A stretch of 64,000 bases of DNA from Saprospiraceae bacterium. Its GTDB lineage: Bacteria > Bacteroidota > Bacteroidia > Chitinophagales > Saprospiraceae. How positions within the stretch are numbered: the stretch's first letter is position 1; every line of letters starts with the position of its first letter. The position numbers were made by a program, and so were the translations under genes. Below the pieces are notes generated by a model. The model did not search any database. It had not been told where the DNA came from and worked only from the letters and a program-made list of their open reading frames with translations. Positions 16,492-25,350 of this stretch are shown here, piece by piece. The DNA lies in assembly GCA_024103005.1 (NCBI GenBank), contig JAGFJA010000007.1:310001-374000 (forward strand). The letters run 5' to 3'.

Positions 16492-17904
16492 ATGAAAAAA
16501 TACATACAATTCATTTCGACAGTTCTGGTTTTATTTTCATTTGAAAAGGGTTTTTCCCAACCGTTTATCAAACCCATATACGAAATTGAAAGAAAAGATA
16601 ATATTGAATATGGGAGAGCAGTAAACTATTCCGGTCGAGAGCAGCCTCTTCTCCTCAATATAGCGTATCCGGTCAATGACGAAGTACCACCATGTGGAAG
16701 ACCCTTGATGATAATAATTCATGGTGGTGCCTTTGTTCAGGGAAGTAAAGATGATGCTGTACTGGACAATTGGCTGCAGGACTTTGCAAAAAAAGGTTAT
16801 GTCGCAGCTTCTGTAGATTATAGACTGGGGATGTTTCAGCCGGCAGAATTCATTACATGTAACCTTGATAAATATGAGTGCCTGAGCATGGCTGATACCA
16901 TAGAATGGCATCGGGCTCTTTACAGAAGTGTTCAGGATGTGGCAGGTGCTATACGGTTTTTAGTCGGGCACAAGGATGAATATCGGATTGATCCGGATAA
17001 TGTTTTTCTGATAGGGGAGAGTGCAGGTGGATTTATAGCCATGGGAGTCGCTTACGGAGATGAATCCGATCCTGAGGATCCGGCTGGGTTGGTTCAGAGT
17101 GATGTAGCCCGTCCAAATGAAAAATATGATCATAAATGCAAGTCACCGTATAGTTATCCGGTTGACTCAATGAATTTAACACGACCTGATTTGGGCAATC
17201 CCGAAGGAGATCAGAACCTGGAATCAGGTCCTTACAAAATAAGGGGCGTTGCCTCATTTTATGGTGGCATAATGAATGATTTATTTAATGATGAAGCCGG
17301 AACTGAATTGCCCTTGCTTTATTTATATGCCCAGCCAAATGATTTAATAGTTCCATTTACACAAGGTCCTGTATTGGGAGGTATCGTATCCTGTGCGGTT
17401 AGTTCTGCCGGATGCCCATGGATCAAAGGAAATCCATATGTATTAGGAAATAATGGTATTTACAAATTATTGAAAGTAAAGAAGGCAGAAGGTAAAGAGA
17501 TACCCGAGTATAAGGCAGAATTTACGGACAATTATGCTGATTGTCTGACTCAGGTATTATTCCCTCAATTGACAGGACACAGCATTGATAATATTGGCCT
17601 TCGGACAGCAAACGTTACTGCATTATTTGCCTCTAAAATAGACACTTCATGTGCTGTCAATGCGGTGAAAGTGAATCACATTAATAATTATATATTATAC
17701 CCAAACCCTATAATTAATGTGTTGAATGTCAGTAATTTGAATCATTTTGAAAAAGGGGCATTCATTCTGGATTGTTATGGCAACCGCATAACCCAAGTTT
17801 ATACCTTACCCGTGGATATTTCCTCTCTTCATGCCGGAATGTATTATCTGAAATGGGAAGAGCAAAAACGTACAAATGTGTTGAAGTTTATAAAAATGGA
17901 ATGA
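16492..17904 (+). CDS. Secreted carboxylesterase-like alpha/beta hydrolase with type IX sorting domain
   Basis: 470 residues from ATG 16492, which gives a clean signal peptide (MKKYIQFISTVLVLFSF..., ending GFSQ). Earlier in-frame starts would put extra residues before it. The oxyanion motif HGGAF is at 77-81 and the nucleophile elbow GESAGG has S177, as in carboxylesterases and the HSL/bacterial esterase group. The last ~75 residues (YPNPIINVLNVSN... to ...TNVLKFIKME) are a Por-type C-terminal sorting domain, so the protein should be exported through the type IX system to the cell surface or medium. Several Cys residues suggest disulfides. Substrate unknown. Confidence 0.82.
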   Translation: MKKYIQFISTVLVLFSFEKGFSQPFIKPIYEIERKDNIEYGRAVNYSGREQPLLLNIAYPVNDEVPPCGRPLMIIIHGGAFVQGSKDDAVLDNWLQDFAKKGYVAASVDYRLGMFQPAEFITCNLDKYECLSMADTIEWHRALYRSVQDVAGAIRFLVGHKDEYRIDPDNVFLIGESAGGFIAMGVAYGDESDPEDPAGLVQSDVARPNEKYDHKCKSPYSYPVDSMNLTRPDLGNPEGDQNLESGPYKIRGVASFYGGIMNDLFNDEAGTELPLLYLYAQPNDLIVPFTQGPVLGGIVSCAVSSAGCPWIKGNPYVLGNNGIYKLLKVKKAEGKEIPEYKAEFTDNYADCLTQVLFPQLTGHSIDNIGLRTANVTALFASKIDTSCAVNAVKVNHINNYILYPNPIINVLNVSNLNHFEKGAFILDCYGNRITQVYTLPVDISSLHAGMYYLKWEEQKRTNVLKFIKME

Positions 17905-18114
17905 TTATTGAGAAAAATTGTAAATTGCAACAGAATTCGGAAAAATTGGAATAATAAACATTATTATTAACTTGAAATTATATTTCATTGTAAATGTGGG
18001 AATAGTTAAAGAATAACTTTAAAATTAAATTAATTATTTGAGTTAAAATCTCTCCCGTCATTCAAAATTTTTCTACTTTTATCCGATACAAATTGTTATC
18101 AGAAAAATAGATGT

Positions 18115-19113
18115 ATGACTAACAAAATTTTACTTGTTGCAATCAGTTGCTGCATTTTCCATACACTTGCAACTGCGCAGGATGTACATTTTACCAGATT
18201 TTATGATGCGCCTACTACCATTAGCCCTGCAAGCACAGGAGATTACCTGGGTACTTTCAGAGCAGGAGCGATTATGAGAGATCAGAATTATAATTTGTCC
18301 CATATTTATCTGACACCTGCCGGATATATTGATGCGCCGTTGATTAGAGGTTTTAGGGACAATCACTGGGTCGGTGTAGGGCTGACCTTTTTGATGGATC
18401 AGGCAGGGGAGGCAGGATTGCGGACAGGCGCATTCACGGGTTCTGCCGCATATCATATGGGTTTTAACAAGAAAACTGCTTCTTTTCTTTCCATAGGAAT
18501 TTCTTATTCTCTGGCAGTACGGTCTGTTGCCGACAAAAGCAAAACCCTGTTTGAAGATGAGTTGATTAACTCGATTCCTTCTGTTGACATCGATAACATC
18601 AATGATGAAAAAGTAAATTACGGTTATTACAGCGCCGGATTACAGTTTACATCTAATCTGGAAAACAGAGGTAACATCCGTGCCGGAGTGGCCATGATGT
18701 ATCTCAATCGCCCTCGTAACGGCATATTAAAAACAGCAAATGCAAAAATGCCCTTGCGTACAAATGCGTATGTAACGACAGATATCCCTGTATCAGACAG
18801 GGTGGATATACTTCCGGCGGCTTATTATGCGACAATGGCAAAACAAAGTGATCTGGCCCTTCAGATGCAGGCAGGAATCCGGATAAATCCCGCCAAACAA
18901 CAACGGATTATTGGAGGTTTGGGATACAGATTTGGAGATGCTATTCAGATTTTATTGGGGATGGATATAAAATCCACCCGAATCGGGCTTGCTTATGACC
19001 TTACAACCAATGCCATTAAGCCTACCGGCGCACTGGAACTGGCAGTTAGCCATATATTTATGATTTATAAAAAACCAAAGGATAATCCAATCATCCTTTG
19101 CCCAAGAATTTAA
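18115..19113 (+). CDS. PorP/SprF family type IX secretion outer-membrane protein
   Basis: 332 residues; signal peptide 1-22 (ending ATAQ), then DVHFTRFYDAPTTISPASTGDYLGTFRAGAIMRDQ, the conserved opening of PorP/SprF ('Q.hfsqf...p...NPA..G'). The remainder is a predicted outer-membrane barrel. PorP/SprF proteins act in type IX secretion and in attaching particular cargo to the surface. The PorE-like OmpA gene follows after 10 bp, so the pair is surely cotranscribed; the two gene products are known partners in other Bacteroidota. The 210-bp gap upstream holds only a near-match to the -7 box (TACTTTTA, 18074-18081). Confidence 0.88.
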   Translation: MTNKILLVAISCCIFHTLATAQDVHFTRFYDAPTTISPASTGDYLGTFRAGAIMRDQNYNLSHIYLTPAGYIDAPLIRGFRDNHWVGVGLTFLMDQAGEAGLRTGAFTGSAAYHMGFNKKTASFLSIGISYSLAVRSVADKSKTLFEDELINSIPSVDIDNINDEKVNYGYYSAGLQFTSNLENRGNIRAGVAMMYLNRPRNGILKTANAKMPLRTNAYVTTDIPVSDRVDILPAAYYATMAKQSDLALQMQAGIRINPAKQQRIIGGLGYRFGDAIQILLGMDIKSTRIGLAYDLTTNAIKPTGALELAVSHIFMIYKKPKDNPIILCPRI

Positions 19114-19123
19114 TAATATTTTT

Positions 19124-21139
19124 ATGAAGATATTGAGTAAAGTATTCGTAATCATTCTTTCTCTTTGCTATACGACTACATGGGCACAACCCCTGAAGAG
19201 TATTCCTGCACAGGCACATATAGAGAAGTCAGAGGAATATGCTGAGAATAATAACCTTGCAAGTCAGCTGGACGAACTGGAAGAGGCTTATAAAATTAAA
19301 AAAGACAAATCCATGCTCCCTTTGATGGCAGAGTTAAACTATAAGCTGAGAGACTATGCAAGAGCTGAGTCTTTGTACAAGCGTATCGTCAGTTCCGATA
19401 AGAAAGGAACTAATATTGAGGCGAAGTATATGTACGGCAAAATGCTGAAATACAACGGTAAATATGAAGAAGCTGCAGAAGTTTTCCGTCAGATAAAAGA
19501 TGGTGATAATGATGAATATGCCAACAAGGCTATTCTTGAGCTGAAGGGAATATTATTGGCAGTCAATGCAGATTCCGTTCAGAATGTAACAGTAACATCT
19601 GCGGGAAATAAAATCAATACCCGAAGTGGAGAATATTCACCCTTTTTGATGGACAATGAATTGTATTTTACTTCTGCCGGCCTGGAATCCGGAAGTGAAC
19701 CGGGCAAAGATTATCTGGTGAAACTTCTCCGGTCACAGAAAGATAAGGATGGAGCCTGGGATAAGGCTACGGAAGCTGATGCGCTCATTTCAGCATCAAG
19801 CCCTGCAATAGGCAATGTGGCGATTTCCCAACATGACCAGATAATGTACTTGACTAAAGTGACTTTCCGGGGAGAGCAACTCGCTACTTCAAGATTGTAT
19901 TACTCTGTCAGAGAAGGTAATTCATGGACCGATCCTGCTCTAGTACAGGGATTACCGGATTCATTTATTGTAAAAAACCCAATGCCGGGTGAGTTATACG
20001 GAAGAGATGTTTTGTTTTTTTCATCTGATGCCCCAGGAGGAAAAGGTGGATTTGACCTGTTTTATGCGACCAAAATGTCAACCGGCGTCTTTGATTCTCC
20101 GGTCAATTTAGGTCCCGTAGTAAATACTCCCGGGAATGAAATTACACCATTTTATAAAGATGGCAAGTTGGTTTTTGCAACCGATGGCCTGCCTTCTTTC
20201 GGCGGCTATGATTTATATTCCACAGAGTGGAACGGTACATCATGGTCAACACCTGTCAATATGGGTCCCGGATATAACACCTCAGCCGACGATATGTATT
20301 ATGTTGTGGACGATGAGGGCTATTCCGGCTTACTTGTTTCCAACAGAGTAGGGACAACATCTTTCAGAGGTAAGACCTGCTGTGATGATATATTTACTTT
20401 TTCAATTGCTAAACCTGTCGTCAATCTGGATATATATGTACTTGATGAAAATAAGCCTTTAATGCAGGGTGAAGTAACCATCATGGAACAATTTAAACCT
20501 GAAACTAAACTCACTGAAGGTCAGAATGATAACTATAAGTTCTCCTATGAGTTGGAAATAAATAAGGGATATTTTATAAAAGTTACCCGCGTCGGATATT
20601 TTCCTGACTCTGCTTATGTGAAGACATTGGGGATTAAGTCTGATACCTCTATGTTTATCAAAATTAATCTTGTACCTAAGCCTGAGATTGAAGTAGTCAG
20701 TATCAATCAGGCTATCCGCCTTAATAATATTTATTACAAATACAATGATGCAAGAATCCTGAAAGCCGCAGAACCTGACCTGGATTATTTATATGAACTG
20801 ATGCAACAATATCCTGACATGGTTATTGAATTGTCCTCGCATACAGACTCAAGGGGAAATGATGAATATAATCAGAAATTATCTCAAAGAAGAGCTGATT
20901 CGGCTAAGGAATATCTGGTAAAAAAAGGTATTGCTGAAGATCGTATAAAGGCTGTCGGATACGGTGAGACTCAACTATTGAACAATTGCGGCAATGGTGT
21001 GAAATGTTCCGAGAAAGAGCATCAACTCAATCGACGAACTGAATTCAAGATTATTGCCGGACCTACCTACATTGAGATTAAAAAACAAGTTACCAAAAAA
21101 CGAGGTAAGGTTGTGGATACCAAAACCATTAAAGATTAA
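19124..21139 (+). CDS. PorE-like OmpA family protein (TPR, beta-propeller, CRD, OmpA)
   Basis: 671 residues. Signal peptide about 1-22 (ending TWAQ, no lipobox). Then TPR-like helices (about 30-145), a WD40/PD40-like propeller with repeated 'LYFTS/LFFSSDAPGGKGGFDLFYA' strands (about 160-430), a carboxypeptidase-regulatory-like fold (about 435-530) and a C-terminal OmpA domain. In the OmpA domain the peptidoglycan-binding residues are D575 (SSHTDSRG) and R590 (SQRRA), and NRRTEF closes it. This is the four-domain order of PorE, which ties the type IX machinery to peptidoglycan, but unlike PorE it seems not to be a lipoprotein. Paired with PorP upstream. Confidence 0.85.
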   Translation: MKILSKVFVIILSLCYTTTWAQPLKSIPAQAHIEKSEEYAENNNLASQLDELEEAYKIKKDKSMLPLMAELNYKLRDYARAESLYKRIVSSDKKGTNIEAKYMYGKMLKYNGKYEEAAEVFRQIKDGDNDEYANKAILELKGILLAVNADSVQNVTVTSAGNKINTRSGEYSPFLMDNELYFTSAGLESGSEPGKDYLVKLLRSQKDKDGAWDKATEADALISASSPAIGNVAISQHDQIMYLTKVTFRGEQLATSRLYYSVREGNSWTDPALVQGLPDSFIVKNPMPGELYGRDVLFFSSDAPGGKGGFDLFYATKMSTGVFDSPVNLGPVVNTPGNEITPFYKDGKLVFATDGLPSFGGYDLYSTEWNGTSWSTPVNMGPGYNTSADDMYYVVDDEGYSGLLVSNRVGTTSFRGKTCCDDIFTFSIAKPVVNLDIYVLDENKPLMQGEVTIMEQFKPETKLTEGQNDNYKFSYELEINKGYFIKVTRVGYFPDSAYVKTLGIKSDTSMFIKINLVPKPEIEVVSINQAIRLNNIYYKYNDARILKAAEPDLDYLYELMQQYPDMVIELSSHTDSRGNDEYNQKLSQRRADSAKEYLVKKGIAEDRIKAVGYGETQLLNNCGNGVKCSEKEHQLNRRTEFKIIAGPTYIEIKKQVTKKRGKVVDTKTIKD

Positions 21140-21169
21140 GGACCAGATTCCATTGTATAGGTTATTAAG

Positions 21170-22150
21170 ATGAAAAGGCGAAATTTTATACGGAATACAG
21201 GATTAATGTTAGGTACTACCGGATTGGACTTGACGGTTTTTGAAAGAGAAGGACCAATTCAGGGAAAACCAATAGTCATTTCAACCTGGAACTTCGGATA
21301 TGACGCCAATAAAAAAGCATGGAGCGTCTTATCTTCCGGCGGAAGGGCTCTGGATGCAGTGGAACAAGGGGTGATGGTAGCTGAGTCTGATCTGAACAAT
21401 ACTTCTGTCGGCCGAGGGGGTAATCCGGATCGTGACGGTATTGTAACCCTTGACGCCTGTATTATGAATGAGAAGGGAGAGGCAGGATCTGTAGCGGCTA
21501 TAGAAAACATAGAACATCCCATTTCAGTAGCACGAATGGTGATGGAGAAGACACCTCATGTCATGCTTGCCGGTGACGGAGCAAAACAATTTGCCCTAGA
21601 AAATGGATTTGAAGCTATCGATTTATTGACTGAAAAGAGCAAAGCCAACTATAAAGAATGGTTGAAGACCTCAAAGTATAAGCCCATCATCAATATCGAA
21701 AACCATGATACCATCGGTATGCTGGCAATTGATGCCCGGGGGAATCTTTCGGGAGCGTGTACCACCAGCGGATTGGCATTTAAGATCCACGGTAGGGTTG
21801 GAGACTCGCCCATCATAGGTGCCGGACTATATGTCGATAATCAATATGGTGCTGCCGTATGCACCGGTATCGGAGAATTGGTCATGAAAAATCTTTCCTC
21901 ATTTTTAGCTGTCGAGGAAATGCGGCATAAAAAGTCACCTCAGAAAGCCTGTGAAACTGCCATAAAACGAATCATCGAGAAAATTCCTGATGTAAGCAAT
22001 GCACAGGTAGGCATTCTGGCAATCAATAAAAAAGGCGAAGTTGGAGCCTATGCTATCAGAGAAGGTTTTACTTATGCCGTACATACAAATGAGATAGAGA
22101 AAGTATTTGGAGCAAAATTCAAGATGCCAACTGAACATTCAGGTAAATAA
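21170..22150 (+). CDS. N(4)-(beta-N-acetylglucosaminyl)-L-asparaginase (Ntn hydrolase)
   Basis: 326 residues. Glycosylasparaginases split the bond between GlcNAc and asparagine and mature by self-cleavage before a threonine. The cleavage site HDTIGM is present with T181 as expected nucleophile, followed by the conserved SGACTTSGLAFKIHGRVGDSPIIGAGLYVDN region. The N-terminus MKRRNFIRNTG looks like a short twin-arginine signal, suggesting export to the periplasm, although the hydrophobic stretch after it is weak. It lies 30 bp after the PorE-like gene and 12 bp before a regulator gene. Confidence 0.9.
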   Translation: MKRRNFIRNTGLMLGTTGLDLTVFEREGPIQGKPIVISTWNFGYDANKKAWSVLSSGGRALDAVEQGVMVAESDLNNTSVGRGGNPDRDGIVTLDACIMNEKGEAGSVAAIENIEHPISVARMVMEKTPHVMLAGDGAKQFALENGFEAIDLLTEKSKANYKEWLKTSKYKPIINIENHDTIGMLAIDARGNLSGACTTSGLAFKIHGRVGDSPIIGAGLYVDNQYGAAVCTGIGELVMKNLSSFLAVEEMRHKKSPQKACETAIKRIIEKIPDVSNAQVGILAINKKGEVGAYAIREGFTYAVHTNEIEKVFGAKFKMPTEHSGK

Positions 22151-22162
22151 GGCAATAAAATT

Positions 22163-22816
22163 ATGGCTCAACACTTATTTGTCATTATTGAAAGTAGTGA
22201 AATTTTTACCCGGGGTGTCACGGAAATTCTACGCTGGGAATTAGACCCTGATGCTTACTTTTTGTGCATTCATTCAAAATCTGATCTTGAGCTGCCGGAC
22301 ACAAGCACTTGCATTCTGATTGGAAATGGACTGGGTACAGAAATGAGTTTGGCTGAAATCCTGGTCTATATCAAATCACTCAACTTGAAGGTCCCTATAA
22401 TTTGTATCCCTGAAATGCTGACTTCCAAACAGGCACGGCAATTTTATTCGGACAAATTGACAGATGGAATTCTCCACAGAAATTGTAAAACAGAGGAAAT
22501 TATAAAAGGAGTTCGGTCTGTTATGGCAGGTGAGGTTTACATTGGCAATGATGTAAACCTGCATCAGACCAGGGAACAAAGTATTCTACAAAATAAGAAG
22601 AATGATCCCTTTTATTTGATCCAGACGCTGACAGACCAGGAGAGGATCATTATGGATTACGTTATCGAGGGAAAGTCTTCTTATGAAATCTCTCAGATCT
22701 TGTTTAGATCAATTCACACTATTAAGACTCACAGGCGCAATCTGCTGCACAAGCTTGGTGTAAGTAATACCATTGAATTAATTGCCTATCTGGATTCGAT
22801 AAACTATGGAAGGTAG
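22163..22816 (+). CDS. LuxR/NarL-type response regulator with atypical receiver
   Basis: 217 residues. The C-terminal part (about 148-210) is a GerE/LuxR helix-turn-helix: LTDQERIIMDYVIEGKSSYEISQILFRSIHTIKTHRRNLLHKLGV. The N-terminal ~125 residues have the length and strand pattern of a receiver domain but lack the acidic pocket (IIESSE instead of IADDH) and the phosphoacceptor Asp (LIGNG, N55, where LLD is expected). It may therefore act without phosphorylation. Last gene of the PorP run; targets unknown. The 86 bp to the convergent rny gene contain a weak hairpin ATCC-TTTA-GGAT followed by T-rich sequence (22824-22842). Confidence 0.82.
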   Translation: MAQHLFVIIESSEIFTRGVTEILRWELDPDAYFLCIHSKSDLELPDTSTCILIGNGLGTEMSLAEILVYIKSLNLKVPIICIPEMLTSKQARQFYSDKLTDGILHRNCKTEEIIKGVRSVMAGEVYIGNDVNLHQTREQSILQNKKNDPFYLIQTLTDQERIIMDYVIEGKSSYEISQILFRSIHTIKTHRRNLLHKLGVSNTIELIAYLDSINYGR

Positions 22817-22902
22817 CAAATTGATCCTTTAGGATTCTTTTTAGCCTATTATACTTTAGAATATTCTTCCTTTTAATAATGAATATCCTTTTAGATCAAA
22901 TT

Positions 22903-24564
22903 TTACCTAGCAAAGTTTGTAGATCGTTTTTCACGGATGACGGTTACCTTGATTTGTCCGGGATACTGCATCTCTGCCTGTATCTTTTGAGAGATCATGA
23001 ATGAAAGGTCATCTACATACTGGTCACTCACTTTTTCACTTTCTACGATTACTCTAAGTTCGCGACCTGCCTGCATTGCAAAGGCTTTTTGAACTCCTTC
23101 ATAAGACATGGCAAGTTCTTCCAGTTCGCCGATGCGTTTCATATAACTTTCAAGAATTTCACGTCGGGCTCCGGGGCGTGCACCGGAAATGGCGTCACAT
23201 GCCTGAATGATAGGTGAGATAATATTATCCATTTCTATCTCATCATGGTGAGCTCCGATTGCATTGATGACATCTTTGGATTCGCCGTGTTTTTCAGCCA
23301 GTTTCATACCCAGGATGGCGTGAGAGAGTTCACTTTCTTCTTCTGATACCTTGCCTATGTCGTGGAGGAGCCCGGCTCTCTTAGCCATTTTAATTTGCTT
23401 GCTATTGAGACCCAGTTCACTCGCCATGATGGAACAAAGGTTGCTGGTTTCGATGGAGTGTTTGAGGAGGTTTTGGCCATAAGAGGAACGGAAGCGCATA
23501 CGTCCGACCATTTTAATCAGATATGGATCAAGGCCGTGAATGTCGAGGTCGATAACTGTTCTTTCGCCTATTTCGATTATTTGTTCTTCAATTTGTTTTT
23601 TGGTCTTGGCCACAACTTCTTCGATACGTGCCGGATGGATTCTGCCGTCGGTTACTAGTTTTTTCAGTGCCAGACGGGCTATTTCTCTTCTGATGGGGTC
23701 AAAACTTGAAATTACTATAGCTTCAGGAGTGTCGTCCACAACGATTTCTACACCGGTGGCAGCTTCAATAGCTCGGATGTTTCTGCCTTCCCGGCCGATG
23801 ATCTGACCTTTGATGTCGTCAGACTCAAGGTTAAATACGGTGACTGTATTTTCGATGGTTATTTCCGCTCCCATTCGTTGGATAGATTGAATAATGATTT
23901 TACGCGCTTCTTTATTGGCTGTTTGTTTAGCCTGTTCGATGGTTTCTTTTATCAGCGACATAGCGTCATTTTCAGCTTTAGCGGTCATTGCTTGCATGAG
24001 TTGTTCCTTTGCTTCGTTCTGGCTCAGTTTGGATATGTTTTCCAGTTGTTTGATGTGAGCTTCGTGGGAAGCTTCGAGTTCTTCTCTTTTTTTTGCTACT
24101 ATTTTGAGCTGAGTATCCAGGTTTTCGCGAATTGCTTTTAGTTCAGTTTCGCGGGACTCCAGATTTTCTTTTTGCTGGCGGAGGTTATTTTGAGCTTGTT
24201 TTAGATCGGTTTCTTTTTTAACAACGTCTATTTCTCTTTCTTTTAGCTTGGAATAAAACTTATCTTTTTCCGTTTCAAACTGAGATTTAAGTCTGTCGAA
24301 ATTTTCTTTTGCTTCGGAAATTTTTTGTTGTTTTCTTTTTTCATTTTCTCTTTCTGCCTTGCTGATAATTTTTTCAGCAGTTATTTCAGCTTCATCAGTC
24401 AATCTTTTGGCAGTCAGTCTGGCTTCCTGAATTTGCAGGTCTGCCTTGGCATTCATTTCATCTATCTGATTCTGTGCTTTACGTTTAAGGATAAAACTTG
24501 CGATGATAAATCCTATTCCGGCTCCGATGATTATCGCTACAATGGTAATAATATTTGTATCCAT
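22903..24564 (-). CDS. rny: Ribonuclease Y
   Basis: Membrane-anchored endoribonuclease that starts mRNA decay. 553 residues, slightly longer than the usual ~520 because of a longer coiled coil. N-terminal membrane helix (about 5-26), coiled coil (about 30-230), KH domain with [42 protein letters not shown] split over 245-290, and an HD domain with the metal-binding HD pair in [12 protein letters not shown]. Separate from zapA by 96 bp on the same strand. Confidence 0.95.
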   Translation of the reverse strand: MDTNIITIVAIIIGAGIGFIIASFILKRKAQNQIDEMNAKADLQIQEARLTAKRLTDEAEITAEKIISKAERENEKRKQQKISEAKENFDRLKSQFETEKDKFYSKLKEREIDVVKKETDLKQAQNNLRQQKENLESRETELKAIRENLDTQLKIVAKKREELEASHEAHIKQLENISKLSQNEAKEQLMQAMTAKAENDAMSLIKETIEQAKQTANKEARKIIIQSIQRMGAEITIENTVTVFNLESDDIKGQIIGREGRNIRAIEAATGVEIVVDDTPEAIVISSFDPIRREIARLALKKLVTDGRIHPARIEEVVAKTKKQIEEQIIEIGERTVIDLDIHGLDPYLIKMVGRMRFRSSYGQNLLKHSIETSNLCSIMASELGLNSKQIKMAKRAGLLHDIGKVSEEESELSHAILGMKLAEKHGESKDVINAIGAHHDEIEMDNIISPIIQACDAISGARPGARREILESYMKRIGELEELAMSYEGVQKAFAMQAGRELRVIVESEKVSDQYVDDLSFMISQKIQAEMQYPGQIKVTVIREKRSTNFAR

Positions 24565-24660
24565 GATTATGACTCAAAATTTTAAAACTATACAGACACT
24601 GAGTATGCATAGCCTTTATTAATAATAAATTGTAGAGTCGGAAGGGAATGGAGCGGGAGA

Positions 24661-24951
24661 TTATTTCAGCAATTTATCGAGGTAATCCTCTACTTCGTTT
24701 AATCGTTGCATCAACTTGGCGTCAGTCATTGACTTTTCAGATTGATATTTTTCAATAGCATAGGACAAAATTGCCATTGCGAGCCAGTCTTGTTTTTCCC
24801 TGTTGGGATAGGCTTCCTGATATTCTCTGATTCGTTTATTGACTTCATCTGCTATAGACATAATGACATCTTCTTCACCATCCATCACTTTCAAAGGATA
24901 GCCACGGCCGGCGACGATTACAGAAATCTGTTTTTTATCTTCGGCTGCCAT
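24661..24951 (-). CDS. zapA: Cell division protein ZapA
   Basis: 96 residues. KKQISVIVAGRGYPLKVMDGEEDVIMSIADEVNKRIREYQEAYP matches the globular N-terminal domain of ZapA, followed by a C-terminal coiled coil (QRLNEVEDYLDKLLK). ZapA crosslinks FtsZ filaments in the Z ring. It starts 3 bp after the stop of the coiled-coil gene upstream, so they are cotranscribed. Confidence 0.88.
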   Translation of the reverse strand: MAAEDKKQISVIVAGRGYPLKVMDGEEDVIMSIADEVNKRIREYQEAYPNREKQDWLAMAILSYAIEKYQSEKSMTDAKLMQRLNEVEDYLDKLLK

Positions 24952-24954
24952 TAG

Positions 24955-25254
24955 TTATAGGTTTTCTAAAAGTTCTATACAAGTCTCAATCTCCTTTATA
25001 TACTGATCTATCTTTTTCTTGACATCTTCGTTAGAATGCGCGTTTGCATTTATCTGACTAAGGTCTTTATTGGTTTCCGATAGACTTTTCCCCACTATTT
25101 CCAACTCAGTTTTATGTTTTCCTGCGGTTTGTTTCAGTTGGATATTCTCCTCCATCAACATCGCATTTTCTTTGCGTATTATTTCATATTTTTGACTAAG
25201 GATTCTGAGCTTCTTGTCAATTGATTCCAATCGTTCTCCAAATGCTGCAATCAT
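24955..25254 (-). CDS. Small coiled-coil protein upstream of zapA
   Basis: 99 residues, almost wholly a predicted coiled coil (about 5-75 with heptads such as LESIDKKLRILSQKYEIIRKENAMLMEENIQLK), ending CIELLENL. No signal or membrane segment. No named family recognised; size, composition and the 3-bp link to zapA suggest a ZapB-like division accessory protein, which is inference from context. Confidence 0.72.
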   Translation of the reverse strand: MIAAFGERLESIDKKLRILSQKYEIIRKENAMLMEENIQLKQTAGKHKTELEIVGKSLSETNKDLSQINANAHSNEDVKKKIDQYIKEIETCIELLENL

Positions 25255-25350
25255 TTTTCCTTATAAAAAATATGTTGTGTTTTACTGAAAACTTTAATTA
25301 TTTCTGATTTAAATTTCCATAAAACGGTTAATAATTTACAAATTTAATAT

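Noticed and set aside
22858-22884. Terminator between the LuxR gene and rny
   Set aside because: The AT-only stem (GAATATTC / GAATATCC, with one mismatch) is weak and may be chance in AT-rich DNA.
24565-24660. Possible 6S RNA next to zapA
   Set aside because: The gap is only 96 bp, too short for 6S RNA, and no long hairpin with a central bulge is visible.
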